This document shows positions 14,984-22,810 of a stretch of DNA of 35,447 bases, piece by piece. Below the pieces are notes generated by a model, which did not search any database, was not told the origin of the DNA, and worked only from the letters and a program-made list of their open reading frames with translations. Positions within the stretch are counted from its first letter, which is position 1. Each line of letters starts with the position of its first letter. A program made the translations under genes and the position numbers. The stretch spans positions 1 through 35,447 of the forward strand of contig CASDQF010000029.1 in NCBI GenBank assembly GCA_949282845.1, read 5' to 3'. The DNA comes from an uncultured Alphaproteobacteria bacterium (lineage in GTDB: Bacteria; Pseudomonadota; Alphaproteobacteria; CAAHEQ01; UBA3637).

Positions 14984-16129
14984 ATGATGCGAAAAAAAAC
15001 AAATAAATGGGAAATCAAAGAAGAAACCTTTTTAGCTAAATTATCAGCTTTTTGGGATCTTTTATTAGTCGGAGTTGTCATTGCTCTTATCTACCTAAAC
15101 CAAGATATCAATTATGATGATTTCTCTAATAACTTACTAATGGCTTTTGGCTCTGTTGCTATTCTTTATATTGTATATCGGATGATTAAACGTTTTTCTC
15201 GACTTTTGGATGAACCTGGTTTTGATTATGAAGGAAATATTGTTTCTCATCGAGAAAATTGGCTATTAAAGTATATAATTATGCCTTTGTTTTTCTTCTG
15301 TGCTTTTATGATTTTAGTCAGTTTATTTCATATCCAATCACCTTTTATTTCTCAGCTAAATGAGGGAGTTGCTATTACCGGTTTAGTTATTTCAACTCGA
15401 AATTTGATTTTAGCTGGTTTTGTTTTTATCGCTATTATGCTTGTCACCCGTTTTTTACAACGTGTCACTTTATCCAAGCTTAAAGAACATGTTGAATTAG
15501 GAATCACTTTTAAAAACTCACTTCTTGGCGGAATGGGCTATTTGGGCATCATCTTAGCCTTTTGCGGTCTATTTGCTTTCTTGGGAGCGAACATATTGCC
15601 CATCATTCTATTATGTGCTGCTCTTTTAATCGGTATCGCTTTTGGTTTCAAAGATATGTTTCAGAACTTCGTTGCTGGGTTGATCATTTTAATGGAGCGT
15701 CCTATTAAAATTGGAGACTGGATTATCGTAGAGGAAACAGAGGGATTTGTTCGTAAAATTAACCTCTGCTCTACAGAAATCGAAACCTTTGATAAAGCTT
15801 CTGTTTTACTTCCGAATACTGATATTACTCAAAAGAAAATCATCAACTGGACACATGTCGATACAATCGGTCGAACAGAAGTCAAAATTTCAGTTGCTTA
15901 TGGAACAAATATTGAAAAAGTGCGTAGCCTTTTATTGAAAATTGCCCAAAATCATCCCAGCGTTTTGGATGATCCTATTCCTTCTGTCATTATTACAGAT
16001 ATTGCAAATGGGCATGTAGAAATGGAATTACGTTGTTTTATCCCTAATAAAGTTCAAATCTTTTCAATAGCCAATACACTTCGAGAAGAAATTTACGAAG
16101 CCTTACAAAAAGCAAAAATAAAAAACTAA
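14984..16129 (+). CDS. MscS family mechanosensitive channel
   Basis: 381 residues. Four or five hydrophobic helices occupy about residues 20-215. The pore-lining TM3 and start of the beta domain read AALLIGIAFGFKDMFQNFVAG followed by LILMERPIKIGDWIIV, which is diagnostic of MscS. The C-terminal cytosolic alpha/beta domain follows (PNTDITQKKIINW). It probably releases solutes on osmotic down-shock. Two adjacent ATG codons (14984, 14987) share an AAAGGA site; 14987 has the better spacing. The stop overlaps the convergent lipoprotein gene by 4 bases. Confidence 0.9.
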   Translation: MMRKKTNKWEIKEETFLAKLSAFWDLLLVGVVIALIYLNQDINYDDFSNNLLMAFGSVAILYIVYRMIKRFSRLLDEPGFDYEGNIVSHRENWLLKYIIMPLFFFCAFMILVSLFHIQSPFISQLNEGVAITGLVISTRNLILAGFVFIAIMLVTRFLQRVTLSKLKEHVELGITFKNSLLGGMGYLGIILAFCGLFAFLGANILPIILLCAALLIGIAFGFKDMFQNFVAGLIILMERPIKIGDWIIVEETEGFVRKINLCSTEIETFDKASVLLPNTDITQKKIINWTHVDTIGRTEVKISVAYGTNIEKVRSLLLKIAQNHPSVLDDPIPSVIITDIANGHVEMELRCFIPNKVQIFSIANTLREEIYEALQKAKIKN

Positions 16130-16413
16130 TTCTTTGCTTTACAATCAAAAAAAGCCGTCGATGGCCAAAAAAGAGTACAGTTAAAATACGCATCTGCTGA
16201 ACGAACGGCTTTATGGTTTGTCGCTGCACAAGCCTCATCGGCTATCTTTTGTAACTCTTCCGGCTCCGTAAAAAAGCCATTATAACAAATTGCTATTCGA
16301 TTAGGACGAGACTGTCCGACATTTCCGATTTTACCAGCCTCTCGCCGACTATCAATAAACGGCGTACATCCAACAATCCACAAGATTCCCAAAAAAAGAT
16401 AAAAATACTTCAT
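16126..16413 (-). CDS. Small lipoprotein of unknown function
   Basis: 95 residues from the ATG at 16413 (MKYFYLFLGILWIVGC), a lipoprotein signal with lipobox IVGC. The upstream in-frame TTG at 16425 would sit directly on the AGGAG site, so it is not preferred. The mature protein contains RPNRIAICYNGFFTEPEELQ and a few further cysteines (EACAAT, FNCTLF, FDCKAK). The style recalls hypothetical lipoproteins seen in alphaproteobacteria, but no function is known to me. It overlaps mscS at the 3' end. Confidence 0.7.
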   Translation of the reverse strand: MKYFYLFLGILWIVGCTPFIDSRREAGKIGNVGQSRPNRIAICYNGFFTEPEELQKIADEACAATNHKAVRSADAYFNCTLFWPSTAFFDCKAKN

Positions 16414-16500
16414 AAGACTAGACAACTCCTACATATTTATGTCATGATATCAGAAGCTTCTTTCTTTATAACCTAAAATAAGTATCAAGGGAAGGTTTAT

Positions 16501-17514
16501 ATGGAAAAAAAATATCGTTTAATTACACGAAATGATTTCGATGGATTAGCATGTGCCATTCTATTAAAAAAACTGGACTTAATAGAAGACATCTTATTCG
16601 TTCACCCTCGAGATATGCAACATGGCCGTGTTCCCGTAACAATACAAGATATTTCCGTAAATTTACCTTATGTAACCGGTATCTATATGGCTTTTGATCA
16701 TCACGAAAGTGAAACAAAACGAATCGGTGACACTCGTAAAAACTTTATTTGCGATAGTAAGTCGCCTTCAGCTGCCCGTGTTATTTATGATTATTTTCAT
16801 TTAGATGAAAAATTCCCCGGTGAGTTTGAAGAATTGTTGGCCGCCGTTGATAAGGCAGATACCGCAGATTTTACGAAAGAAGAAATTTTATCACCAACCG
16901 GCTGGGTTCTTTTCAACTTTATCATAGATCCTAAAACAGGTTTTTATCGTTTCCATGATTTTCAAAAAAATCATAATGAATTAGTATCCTATTTAATTGA
17001 CAATTGGGAAGGAAAATCAATAGATGAAATACTCAACCTTCCTGACATGCAAGAACGAATTCATTTCTATGAAACCTATCGTCAACATTTTATTGATCAA
17101 ATCAATCGATGTGCATTTGTATGTCAAAACTTAGTCACTGTTGATTTAAGAGATGAAGAAATTTTATATCCTGGTAATCGATTTATGGTATATGCTCTTT
17201 ATCCTCATTGTGATTTATCACTTCTTATTCAAAAAGACACACAAAGTGATCGCATTACATTCTCGGCTGGAAAATCTATTTTAAAAACAACTTGCCCTTT
17301 GGATGTCGGAGAACTAATGCTAAAATATCATGGCGGAGGACATGCAGGTGCAGGGACTTGCCAAAGTGCAGATTTTGATGTAGAAAAAATAAAGACAGAT
17401 TTAATCGCCGATATTTTATTAGGCTATCAGGAAAGCAAAAATGAAAACACACATGGACATTCACGAGTATCAAGCAAAAAAAATATTTCGCCATGTGGGA
17501 ATCCCCATTCTTAA
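16501..17514 (+). CDS. DHH family phosphoesterase
   Basis: 337 residues. The N-terminal metal site reads TRNDFDGLACAI (about 9-20), and the DHH motif occurs as AFDHHES. The DHHA1-like C-terminal glycine motif is KYHGGGHAGAGTC. Members include RecJ, NrnA and exopolyphosphatases; which substrate this one uses cannot be told. AAGGGAAGG precedes the ATG. The last 25 codons overlap the start of the SucC-like gene by 74 bases, so the polar tail after LLGYQ is probably not conserved. Confidence 0.85.
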   Translation: MEKKYRLITRNDFDGLACAILLKKLDLIEDILFVHPRDMQHGRVPVTIQDISVNLPYVTGIYMAFDHHESETKRIGDTRKNFICDSKSPSAARVIYDYFHLDEKFPGEFEELLAAVDKADTADFTKEEILSPTGWVLFNFIIDPKTGFYRFHDFQKNHNELVSYLIDNWEGKSIDEILNLPDMQERIHFYETYRQHFIDQINRCAFVCQNLVTVDLRDEEILYPGNRFMVYALYPHCDLSLLIQKDTQSDRITFSAGKSILKTTCPLDVGELMLKYHGGGHAGAGTCQSADFDVEKIKTDLIADILLGYQESKNENTHGHSRVSSKKNISPCGNPHS

Positions 17515-18631
17515 AGGGGGTGTCGCCTATACAGGCGCAGAAGCTGTTCGTGTAGCGAATAAGTTTGAAACACCTAATGGCTGGGTTGTCAAAGCACAAA
17601 TTTATACGCCAATGCGTGGTCAAGGTTTTTTTCGTGAAAAAGAAGCTGGCTCTAAAAGTGGTATCCGTTATGCCAAAACACGTAAAGCTGTTCAAAAAGA
17701 AACAGAGGCCATGTTAGGAAAGCATTTAATTACACCTTTAACAAGTATCGGCGGCCAAGAAGTTAAAAAAGTTTACATTGAAGAAAAAGTGAATATTAGT
17801 GAAACTTATGCCTTAGAAATTTATATTGATTTTTCAGCAGAAAAAGTTTTTGTAACGGCACAAAATACAACACCTGGTATCAAAGCTCGGTCAATTAAGC
17901 AGGAATTGGATTTACAGAAAAATCTAACACCTTCTCGCGCAACCAAAATAGCCACAAGAATTGGCATGAAAAGAGGACACATCAAAAAGACTGCTAAAAT
18001 CCTTCAAGCTATGTATGAAATCTTTAAAAATTATGCCGCTTTTCGTGTTGAAATCAATCCCTTAGTCATTACGTCAACAAACAGCTTAGTTGCCTTAGAC
18101 GGAAAAATAGTATTTGATCCAGATGCAGTTGGAAATTATAAAGAAATTGCAGAAATGCATGATCGAGAAGATGAAAGTTTAAATGAAATCAAAGCGCGCT
18201 TAAATAATTTTCGTTATGTTAAGTTGAATGGTAATATTGGTTGTATTACAAATGGTTCAGGCTTATCGATGGCCACATTAGATTTACTTCATGCTTACGG
18301 AGGAACACCATCCTGTATTTTAGACTTAGGAGGAGAACCTACAAAAGAGATTGTATCAAATGCCTTAAAAACGATTTTATCCGAACCAGATATTGAGGGC
18401 GTTTTAATTAACATTTTTGGTGGCAGCGCAAGATGTGATATTGTTGCAGAAGGCTTAGTTGCTGCTGCTAAAGAAATCAGTGACGGAATTCCAATTGTTG
18501 TTCGAATAGAAGGGACAAATGATCAAATAGGCTGTCGCATTCTGTTTGAATCAGGATTACCTTTTATTGTAAAACAAAGCATGGATGATGCTGTTCGAAC
18601 AATTATTCAATCGGTGCAGGAGATTATGTAA
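17441..18631 (+). CDS. Divergent succinyl-CoA synthetase beta-like (ATP-grasp) subunit
   Basis: 396 residues, SucC-like. It starts MKTHMDIHEYQAKKIF; the ATG at 17441 has AGGAA upstream, while 17453 would give the standard SucC N-terminus. Mg/ATP ligands are kept in VEINPLVIT and LDGKIVFDPDA. The C-terminal CoA-ligase domain has NGSGLSMATLDLLHAYGG and LINIFGGSARCDIVAEG. The glycine-rich loop usual as AGGRGKAGG is replaced by TPMRGQGFFREKEAG, and the conserved EGG..IEEV region is absent. It is thus a diverged paralogue rather than a standard citric-acid-cycle enzyme. Its stop overlaps the SucD-like ATG by one base (TAATG). Confidence 0.8.
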   Translation: MKTHMDIHEYQAKKIFRHVGIPILKGGVAYTGAEAVRVANKFETPNGWVVKAQIYTPMRGQGFFREKEAGSKSGIRYAKTRKAVQKETEAMLGKHLITPLTSIGGQEVKKVYIEEKVNISETYALEIYIDFSAEKVFVTAQNTTPGIKARSIKQELDLQKNLTPSRATKIATRIGMKRGHIKKTAKILQAMYEIFKNYAAFRVEINPLVITSTNSLVALDGKIVFDPDAVGNYKEIAEMHDREDESLNEIKARLNNFRYVKLNGNIGCITNGSGLSMATLDLLHAYGGTPSCILDLGGEPTKEIVSNALKTILSEPDIEGVLINIFGGSARCDIVAEGLVAAAKEISDGIPIVVRIEGTNDQIGCRILFESGLPFIVKQSMDDAVRTIIQSVQEIM

Positions 18632-19512
18632 TGAGCATTATTGCAAATCAAAAGACAAAAGTCATCTGCCAAGGTATTTTAACACCTCAAGGGTTACATC
18701 ATACAGAACAAGCTTTAGCTTATGGGACGAATATTATTGCAGGAATTGCGACAGGACGTGGTGGTGAGGAAATTTTAAAAGTTCCGTTATTCAACTCTTT
18801 AACGGAAGCTGTTTTTTATCAAAAACCTGATGTCAGTGTCATTTATGCTTCTCCCTCGCAGGCTCCTGTTGAAATTAAAGCAGCTATCGAAGCAGAAATT
18901 CCATGGATTATCTGCACAACGGAACGTATCCCTGTCCATGAAATTTTAAAAATCAAAAGCATATTAAAAAAATCTAAAAGCCGTCTCATTGGCCCCGCTG
19001 CTCCGGGCATTATCACTGCCGGAGAATGCAAATTAGGTACAATGCCTGCTCACTTGTTTGAAACAGGTTCTGTCGGAATCATGTCTCGTTCAAGTTCTGT
19101 TATGTATGAAGCTTTACAACAGCTCAAGAAAAAAGGTCTCGGCGTCTCCACTTGTGTTGCTTTAGGAGCTTACCCTATTTTAGGAACAAGCTTCGTTGAT
19201 ATCATGGAACTATTTGGTCGAGATAAGAAAACAAAAGCGGTTCTTCTTATCGGAGAAATCGGCGGGATGTTTGAGCAAAATCTTGCAGCTTATTATGCAA
19301 AATTAAAACGACGCAAGCCGTTGATTAGTTATGTTGCCGGTTCTTTCGTACCCGAAAAAACATATATGGGCAATATTGGTGCTATTGTTTTATCTGAAGA
19401 GGAAAAAACCTCTTATAAAAACAAAGTTCTGCGAGAAGCCGGCTCCGTCATCATCAACAGTCCCAATCGAATCGGTGACGTTGTCTTCAAAACCCTTTCA
19501 AAAATAGGATAA
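18631..19512 (+). CDS. SucD-like alpha subunit lacking the catalytic histidine
   Basis: 293 residues. It opens with TKVICQGILTPQGLHHTEQALAYGT split as in SucD and keeps GECKLGTMP and IGEIGG with E209. The phospho-acceptor motif MGHAGAI of SucD reads MGNIGAI, so His is replaced by Asn248 (codon 19372-19374). Other conserved segments are also changed: IGPNCPG to IGPAAPG, SRSGTLTYE to SRSSSVMYE. A phosphohistidine mechanism is therefore not possible as usual. It may still bind CoA and nucleotide with its SucC-like partner. It lies 3 bases before the ChpT-like gene, which suggests a link to signalling; this is inference. Confidence 0.8.
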   Translation: MSIIANQKTKVICQGILTPQGLHHTEQALAYGTNIIAGIATGRGGEEILKVPLFNSLTEAVFYQKPDVSVIYASPSQAPVEIKAAIEAEIPWIICTTERIPVHEILKIKSILKKSKSRLIGPAAPGIITAGECKLGTMPAHLFETGSVGIMSRSSSVMYEALQQLKKKGLGVSTCVALGAYPILGTSFVDIMELFGRDKKTKAVLLIGEIGGMFEQNLAAYYAKLKRRKPLISYVAGSFVPEKTYMGNIGAIVLSEEEKTSYKNKVLREAGSVIINSPNRIGDVVFKTLSKIG

Positions 19513-19515
19513 CAT

Positions 19516-20064
19516 ATGACAGATTTAATGCTTTTAAACTTGATTTATACACGTATCAGCCATGATTTATCTAATTTAGCCGGTGCACTTTACAACGGAA
19601 CGGAGCTTTTAGCCGAGGACCCTCTTGGCGTCAAAGAAACTTCTGCTCTTTTAACACAAAGTTCAACAGCATTAATGTATCGATTGCAATTTTTCCGACA
19701 AACTTTTGGAATGCCAATTGAAAGTACCGAAGATAAAACTGCCCAATATCTTTCTACACTTTCTGTTTCTATTGAATGGAAAGATTGCTGTGAAAACGCT
19801 TTAGAGCGAGCTATTGTTATGGTATTAGCAGATCAACTAACTCGAGGCGGAAAAATTATAAAAAACGAACAAACATTCCATGCAATCGGAGAAAAACTAA
19901 AAGAAAACACTTACTTGTCAGAAAGACTTATCGGAAACGAAAAAAATGCGAAACCCGAAGAAGCTCCAGCATTAATGGCTGCTCACTTAGCCGCTACCCT
20001 AGGAAAAAAATTAACTTTACAACAAGACCAACAGGAACTAAGAATTAAAATTGAAAATCTTTAA
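19516..20064 (+). CDS. chpT: ChpT-like histidine phosphotransferase
   Basis: 182 residues. The first helix YTRISHDLSNLAGALYNGTE carries the phospho-acceptor His16 in a histidine-kinase-like HDL motif followed by GA..NG.ELL, as in ChpT proteins. The C-terminal part is a degenerate ATPase-like fold without a nucleotide-binding motif. In alphaproteobacteria ChpT passes phosphate from CckA to CtrA and CpdR. The ctrA gene is at 1887 in the same window. The gene follows the SucD-like gene by 3 bases and precedes CheY-like and cheR genes. The symbol is based on family resemblance and context. Confidence 0.75.
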   Translation: MTDLMLLNLIYTRISHDLSNLAGALYNGTELLAEDPLGVKETSALLTQSSTALMYRLQFFRQTFGMPIESTEDKTAQYLSTLSVSIEWKDCCENALERAIVMVLADQLTRGGKIIKNEQTFHAIGEKLKENTYLSERLIGNEKNAKPEEAPALMAAHLAATLGKKLTLQQDQQELRIKIENL

Positions 20065-20121
20065 AGCTTTTTGTTGTTTTTTTTCAAACTTTATGACATC
20101 TTAAAAGAAAAGAGGTTCGAG

Positions 20122-20472
20122 ATGAAAACGGCATTAATTGTTTTAGATTCAAAAGCGATGACATTTATTCTACAAAAAATGTTGGAAGATTTAGGCTTTT
20201 CCGTTTTTGTCCGTTCTGATTTAGAAACAGCTCATGATTTATTAGGACAAGAAAATTCTCCGGATGTTGTTTTCTTAGACAAAACCATTCATGAAGAACC
20301 TACAGCTTCCTTAATACAGACATTTCCAAATATAAAATTTATTTATGTTTCAAAAGAAACGGCTCCGGAACAAATTCAAGCTGCTTTAGATTTGGGAGCA
20401 ACTGAATATATTATGAAACCATTTGATCATGATATTTTACAAAGTAAACTTTCTTTGGTGGGGCTCTTATGA
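20122..20472 (+). CDS. CheY-like single-domain response regulator
   Basis: 116 residues, receiver domain only. Phospho-acceptor D53 lies in DVVFLDKTI, a Ser occupies the switch position in IYVSKE, and the conserved Lys is in YIMKPFD. The N-terminal acidic pair, normally DD or ED, reads LD (IVLDS), so one Mg ligand is missing. The ATG at 20122 follows AGAGG by 6 bases; the longer frame from 20071 is leader. The stop overlaps the cheR start (ATGA). It may relay signals between ChpT or chemotaxis kinases and the motor. Confidence 0.85.
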   Translation: MKTALIVLDSKAMTFILQKMLEDLGFSVFVRSDLETAHDLLGQENSPDVVFLDKTIHEEPTASLIQTFPNIKFIYVSKETAPEQIQAALDLGATEYIMKPFDHDILQSKLSLVGLL

Positions 20473-21359
20473 CACCAAATGATTTTAAATTTATCGCAGA
20501 ACTATTAAAAGAAAAATCCGGTTTTTCTTTAACCGCAAATCAAATTTATCTATTAGAGAGTAGATTAGGTCCGATTTTAAGACAAAATAATTTAATCAGC
20601 TTGGAAGATTTAATTAACTCTTTAAGGCTTAATAATGTAGAACTACGGGATTCTGTTATAGAAGCCGTAAGTATTAATAATACTCGCTTCTTTCGAAATA
20701 AGTATGTTTTTACTGCGATTGAAGGTTTTGTAAAAGCTTGCTTAGAAGAAAAACCGCTCACGAAAAAAATCAAGATTCTCTCTGCCGGATGTGCCAGCGG
20801 ACAAGAACCTGTTTCTATCGCCATTTTATTACAAGAAATGAATTTGCCAAGTGATGTCAAAATAGATGTTTATGCATTGGATATGTCTAAACAAATTATT
20901 GCACGAGCAAAACAAGGAACTTATACTCATTATGAGGTTCAGAAGGGATTGTCCATTCAATCACTGCTTAAATATTTTATACAACAAGAAGAAGCTTGGA
21001 AATTAAAACCTGAGATTTTAAAAAACATTCATTATCAAGTTCACAATATGATGAAACCTTTATATGAAAAAAATTTTGATGTTGTTTTATGTCGCAATAT
21101 GCTCTCTTATATGACAGAGACGGCTCAAAAAACCGCAATTTCACATATTGAAAATAGCTTGGAAGAAGGAGGATTATTGATTATTGGAGCTTCTGAAACT
21201 TTACATGACAATCCTAATTTTGAAAAAATTCCGGGACAACTCGGATGTTATCGTTTTATCGGAACTCCATCAATGCCGCAAAAAGAACAAAATACAGCTT
21301 GGACTTTAATCAAAAAGCCGCTTTTTAAACCAGCTGTTCCCAACAGAAAAATACCTTAA
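20469..21359 (+). CDS. cheR: Chemotaxis protein methyltransferase CheR
   Basis: 296 residues. The N-terminal helical domain is followed by the SAM-binding methyltransferase domain: NTRFFRNKYVF, SAGCASGQEP (SAM loop), YALDMSKQII and LCRNMLSYM. It uses S-adenosylmethionine to methylate glutamates of chemoreceptors. The last about 25 residues after CYRF are a polar extension. It overlaps the CheY-like gene by 4 bases and ends the DHH-SucCD-ChpT-CheY-CheR run. No CheB, CheA or receptor genes are seen here. Confidence 0.9.
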   Translation: MTPNDFKFIAELLKEKSGFSLTANQIYLLESRLGPILRQNNLISLEDLINSLRLNNVELRDSVIEAVSINNTRFFRNKYVFTAIEGFVKACLEEKPLTKKIKILSAGCASGQEPVSIAILLQEMNLPSDVKIDVYALDMSKQIIARAKQGTYTHYEVQKGLSIQSLLKYFIQQEEAWKLKPEILKNIHYQVHNMMKPLYEKNFDVVLCRNMLSYMTETAQKTAISHIENSLEEGGLLIIGASETLHDNPNFEKIPGQLGCYRFIGTPSMPQKEQNTAWTLIKKPLFKPAVPNRKIP

Positions 21360-21481
21360 CAAAAAAACACCTATAAAGTGTATCATTCAAAAAAATATAA
21401 TCAAAAGGTTGTAATATTATGATAAGCATCTTATAATAAGTGTATATTACGAGTCGTCATGTTAATAAAGGAGGATTTTTT

Positions 21482-21775
21482 ATGAAAATATGTAAAAACG
21501 TGCTAGTAAATGAACGACGGACCAGTATGCGCTTAGATAAAGAAACATGTACCGCTTTATCTGATATCTGTCTGAGAGAAAAGATAACATTAAGTAAACT
21601 CTGCTCACAGATTGATAGCTGTCGAGGAAAAGCTTCTTTAAGTTCTTCTGTTCGCCTATTTGTTTTAATCTACTATCAAAAAATGTTGAGTAGCTTTGAA
21701 AAAAAGATTGGCATTGAACAAAAAGAAAATATTAGCCCTCGTATTACAACAATTTTATCTTCTATTCAGAAATAA
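21482..21775 (+). CDS. Ribbon-helix-helix domain protein
   Basis: 97 residues from the ATG at 21482, supported by AAAGGAGG upstream; an in-frame GTG at 21440 is not needed. The central part RRTSMRLDKETCTALSDICL with ITLSKLCSQID and SSSVRLFVLIYYQ fits the RHH_4 family seen in alphaproteobacteria, which are small proteins with a MetJ/Arc-like DNA-binding fold. A DNA target is unknown. It is a single gene followed by a strong terminator. Confidence 0.75.
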   Translation: MKICKNVLVNERRTSMRLDKETCTALSDICLREKITLSKLCSQIDSCRGKASLSSSVRLFVLIYYQKMLSSFEKKIGIEQKENISPRITTILSSIQK

Positions 21776-21792
21776 TTTTTTGTTTTATAAAA

Positions 21793-21816
21793 AAAAGCCG
21801 CTATTTTGCGGCTTTT
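21793..21816. terminator. Bidirectional terminator
   Basis: A 9-bp stem AAAAGCCGC / GCGGCTTTT with a 6-base loop, lying between the stop of the RHH gene (+) and the stop of the small gene (-). A-rich sequence on one side and T-rich on the other allow it to work in both directions. Confidence 0.85.
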
Positions 21817-21820
21817 AATA

Positions 21821-22009
21821 TCAAAAAGATCTTCTTTGCTCATCTGTTTTCTTTGAAATCAGTTTTTTCTCAGAAGAAGCTTTTTTTTGTTTTTTCTCAA
21901 TACATTTTAATAAAGAAGTATTCTTTTCCGGACAATTTTTTTGTAAAATTTCCGTAAAATTTTGTCCCCAAATGTTCACAATTTTCTTTTTCATAAAATC
22001 TGCATACAT
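21821..22009 (-). CDS. Small basic hypothetical protein
   Basis: 62 residues, opening MYADFMKKKIVNIWGQNF and followed by a lysine-rich C-terminal half (KKQKK, EKKLISKK). GGAAGAG precedes the ATG. Two cysteines lie in the middle (NCPEKN, LKCIEKK). It follows rpmE on the same strand but is separated by a terminator, and ends just before the bidirectional terminator, which supports it being a real gene. Family unknown. Confidence 0.5.
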   Translation of the reverse strand: MYADFMKKKIVNIWGQNFTEILQKNCPEKNTSLLKCIEKKQKKASSEKKLISKKTDEQRRSF

Positions 22010-22025
22010 ATTCTCTTCCTTTTTT

Positions 22026-22055
22026 AAAAAAAAACGCCCCTAAAAATGAGCGTTT
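22026..22055 (-). terminator. Terminator of rpmE
   Basis: On the minus strand, stem AAACGCTC / GGGCGTTT (8 bp with one T-G pair) and an 8-base loop, followed by a T9 run. It starts 6 bases after the rpmE stop. Confidence 0.8.
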
Positions 22056-22060
22056 CTTTT

Positions 22061-22291
22061 TTAGTTATTTTTTTTAGTACCGAATCCAGCAAAACGTTTA
22101 TTAAACTTTGCTAATTGTCCACCAGTATCAATTAAACGATGCACACCTGTCCAAGCTGGATGTGCCAGCGGATCAATATCCAGACGAATAGTATCTCCGG
22201 CTTTACCGGCAGTCGTTCTGGTTTTAAATTCGTCCCCATTTGTCATCACGACAGTGACCTCATGGTAGTCTGGATGAATATCTTTTTTCAT
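22061..22291 (-). CDS. rpmE: 50S ribosomal protein L31
   Basis: A 76-residue L31 with the start [19 protein letters not shown] and the ending [21 protein letters not shown]. The zinc-binding cysteines found in many L31 proteins are absent, so this is the cysteine-free form common in alphaproteobacteria. A single gene with its own terminator. Confidence 0.95.
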   Translation of the reverse strand: MKKDIHPDYHEVTVVMTNGDEFKTRTTAGKAGDTIRLDIDPLAHPAWTGVHRLIDTGGQLAKFNKRFAGFGTKKNN

Positions 22292-22358
22292 TTACTTTAC
22301 TCCACTTTAAAATTCGAAGGTCTTTATACATGATTCTTTTTAAAAAATCAAGTCTTTT

Positions 22359-22805
22359 TTATTTTAAGAAAATTTCAACCCGATGCGGTGTAATAACAGG
22401 GTTAACCCGTTGATTAACAGCCCTATATACTTTTACTATGGGATTAATATCATTAATTGTTTGTTGAACAGTTCCTAATCTACCTAAAGGTAAATCAGGA
22501 GACATATCTGGTATAGAATAAGAATACAAATAAATTTCTGCATTTTGTTGCGCAGCTTGAGAAACGACAGATTGTAATGTACCAATATCCTCTTTTTTTA
22601 AAGACCATTGATCAGCTGGGAAATAAATCGTTGCCACTTTTCTTAAAGAAGCTGGTGCATCGTTTTGGAAAGGTGCATCCGCAGTACCAGCGCCACCGGC
22701 TCCATTGGCCTGTAAATAAGGCAAAAAAGGAATTTTACGAACATTTTGTGCTTGAACTGTTACACTAAAGAACAAAAGCAGAAAGCCATAAAAAATCTTT
22801 TTCAT
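22359..22805 (-). CDS. Periplasmic protein, possibly OmpA-C-like
   Basis: 148 residues. Signal peptide MKKIFYGFLLLFFSVTVQAQ, cleaved near AQA. A Gly/Ala-rich linker (ANGAGGAGTADAP) is followed by ATIYFPADQWSLKKEDIGTL, a later IYLYSYSI strand and a final VNPVITPHRVEIFL strand. The pattern of strand, helix, strand with RLGTVQQTI resembles the OmpA C-terminal peptidoglycan-binding fold, but the key Asp/Arg motif is not clear. It starts 5 bases after suhB stops, so it is in the efp-suhB operon. Confidence 0.6.
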   Translation of the reverse strand: MKKIFYGFLLLFFSVTVQAQNVRKIPFLPYLQANGAGGAGTADAPFQNDAPASLRKVATIYFPADQWSLKKEDIGTLQSVVSQAAQQNAEIYLYSYSIPDMSPDLPLGRLGTVQQTINDINPIVKVYRAVNQRVNPVITPHRVEIFLK

Positions 22806-22810
22806 ACATT

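Noticed and set aside
14845-15081. Minus-strand 78-codon hydrophobic frame overlapping the mscS start
   Set aside because: It runs antisense to the mscS N-terminus in AT-rich sequence, no ribosome site is seen, and poly-T/A composition easily gives hydrophobic frames.
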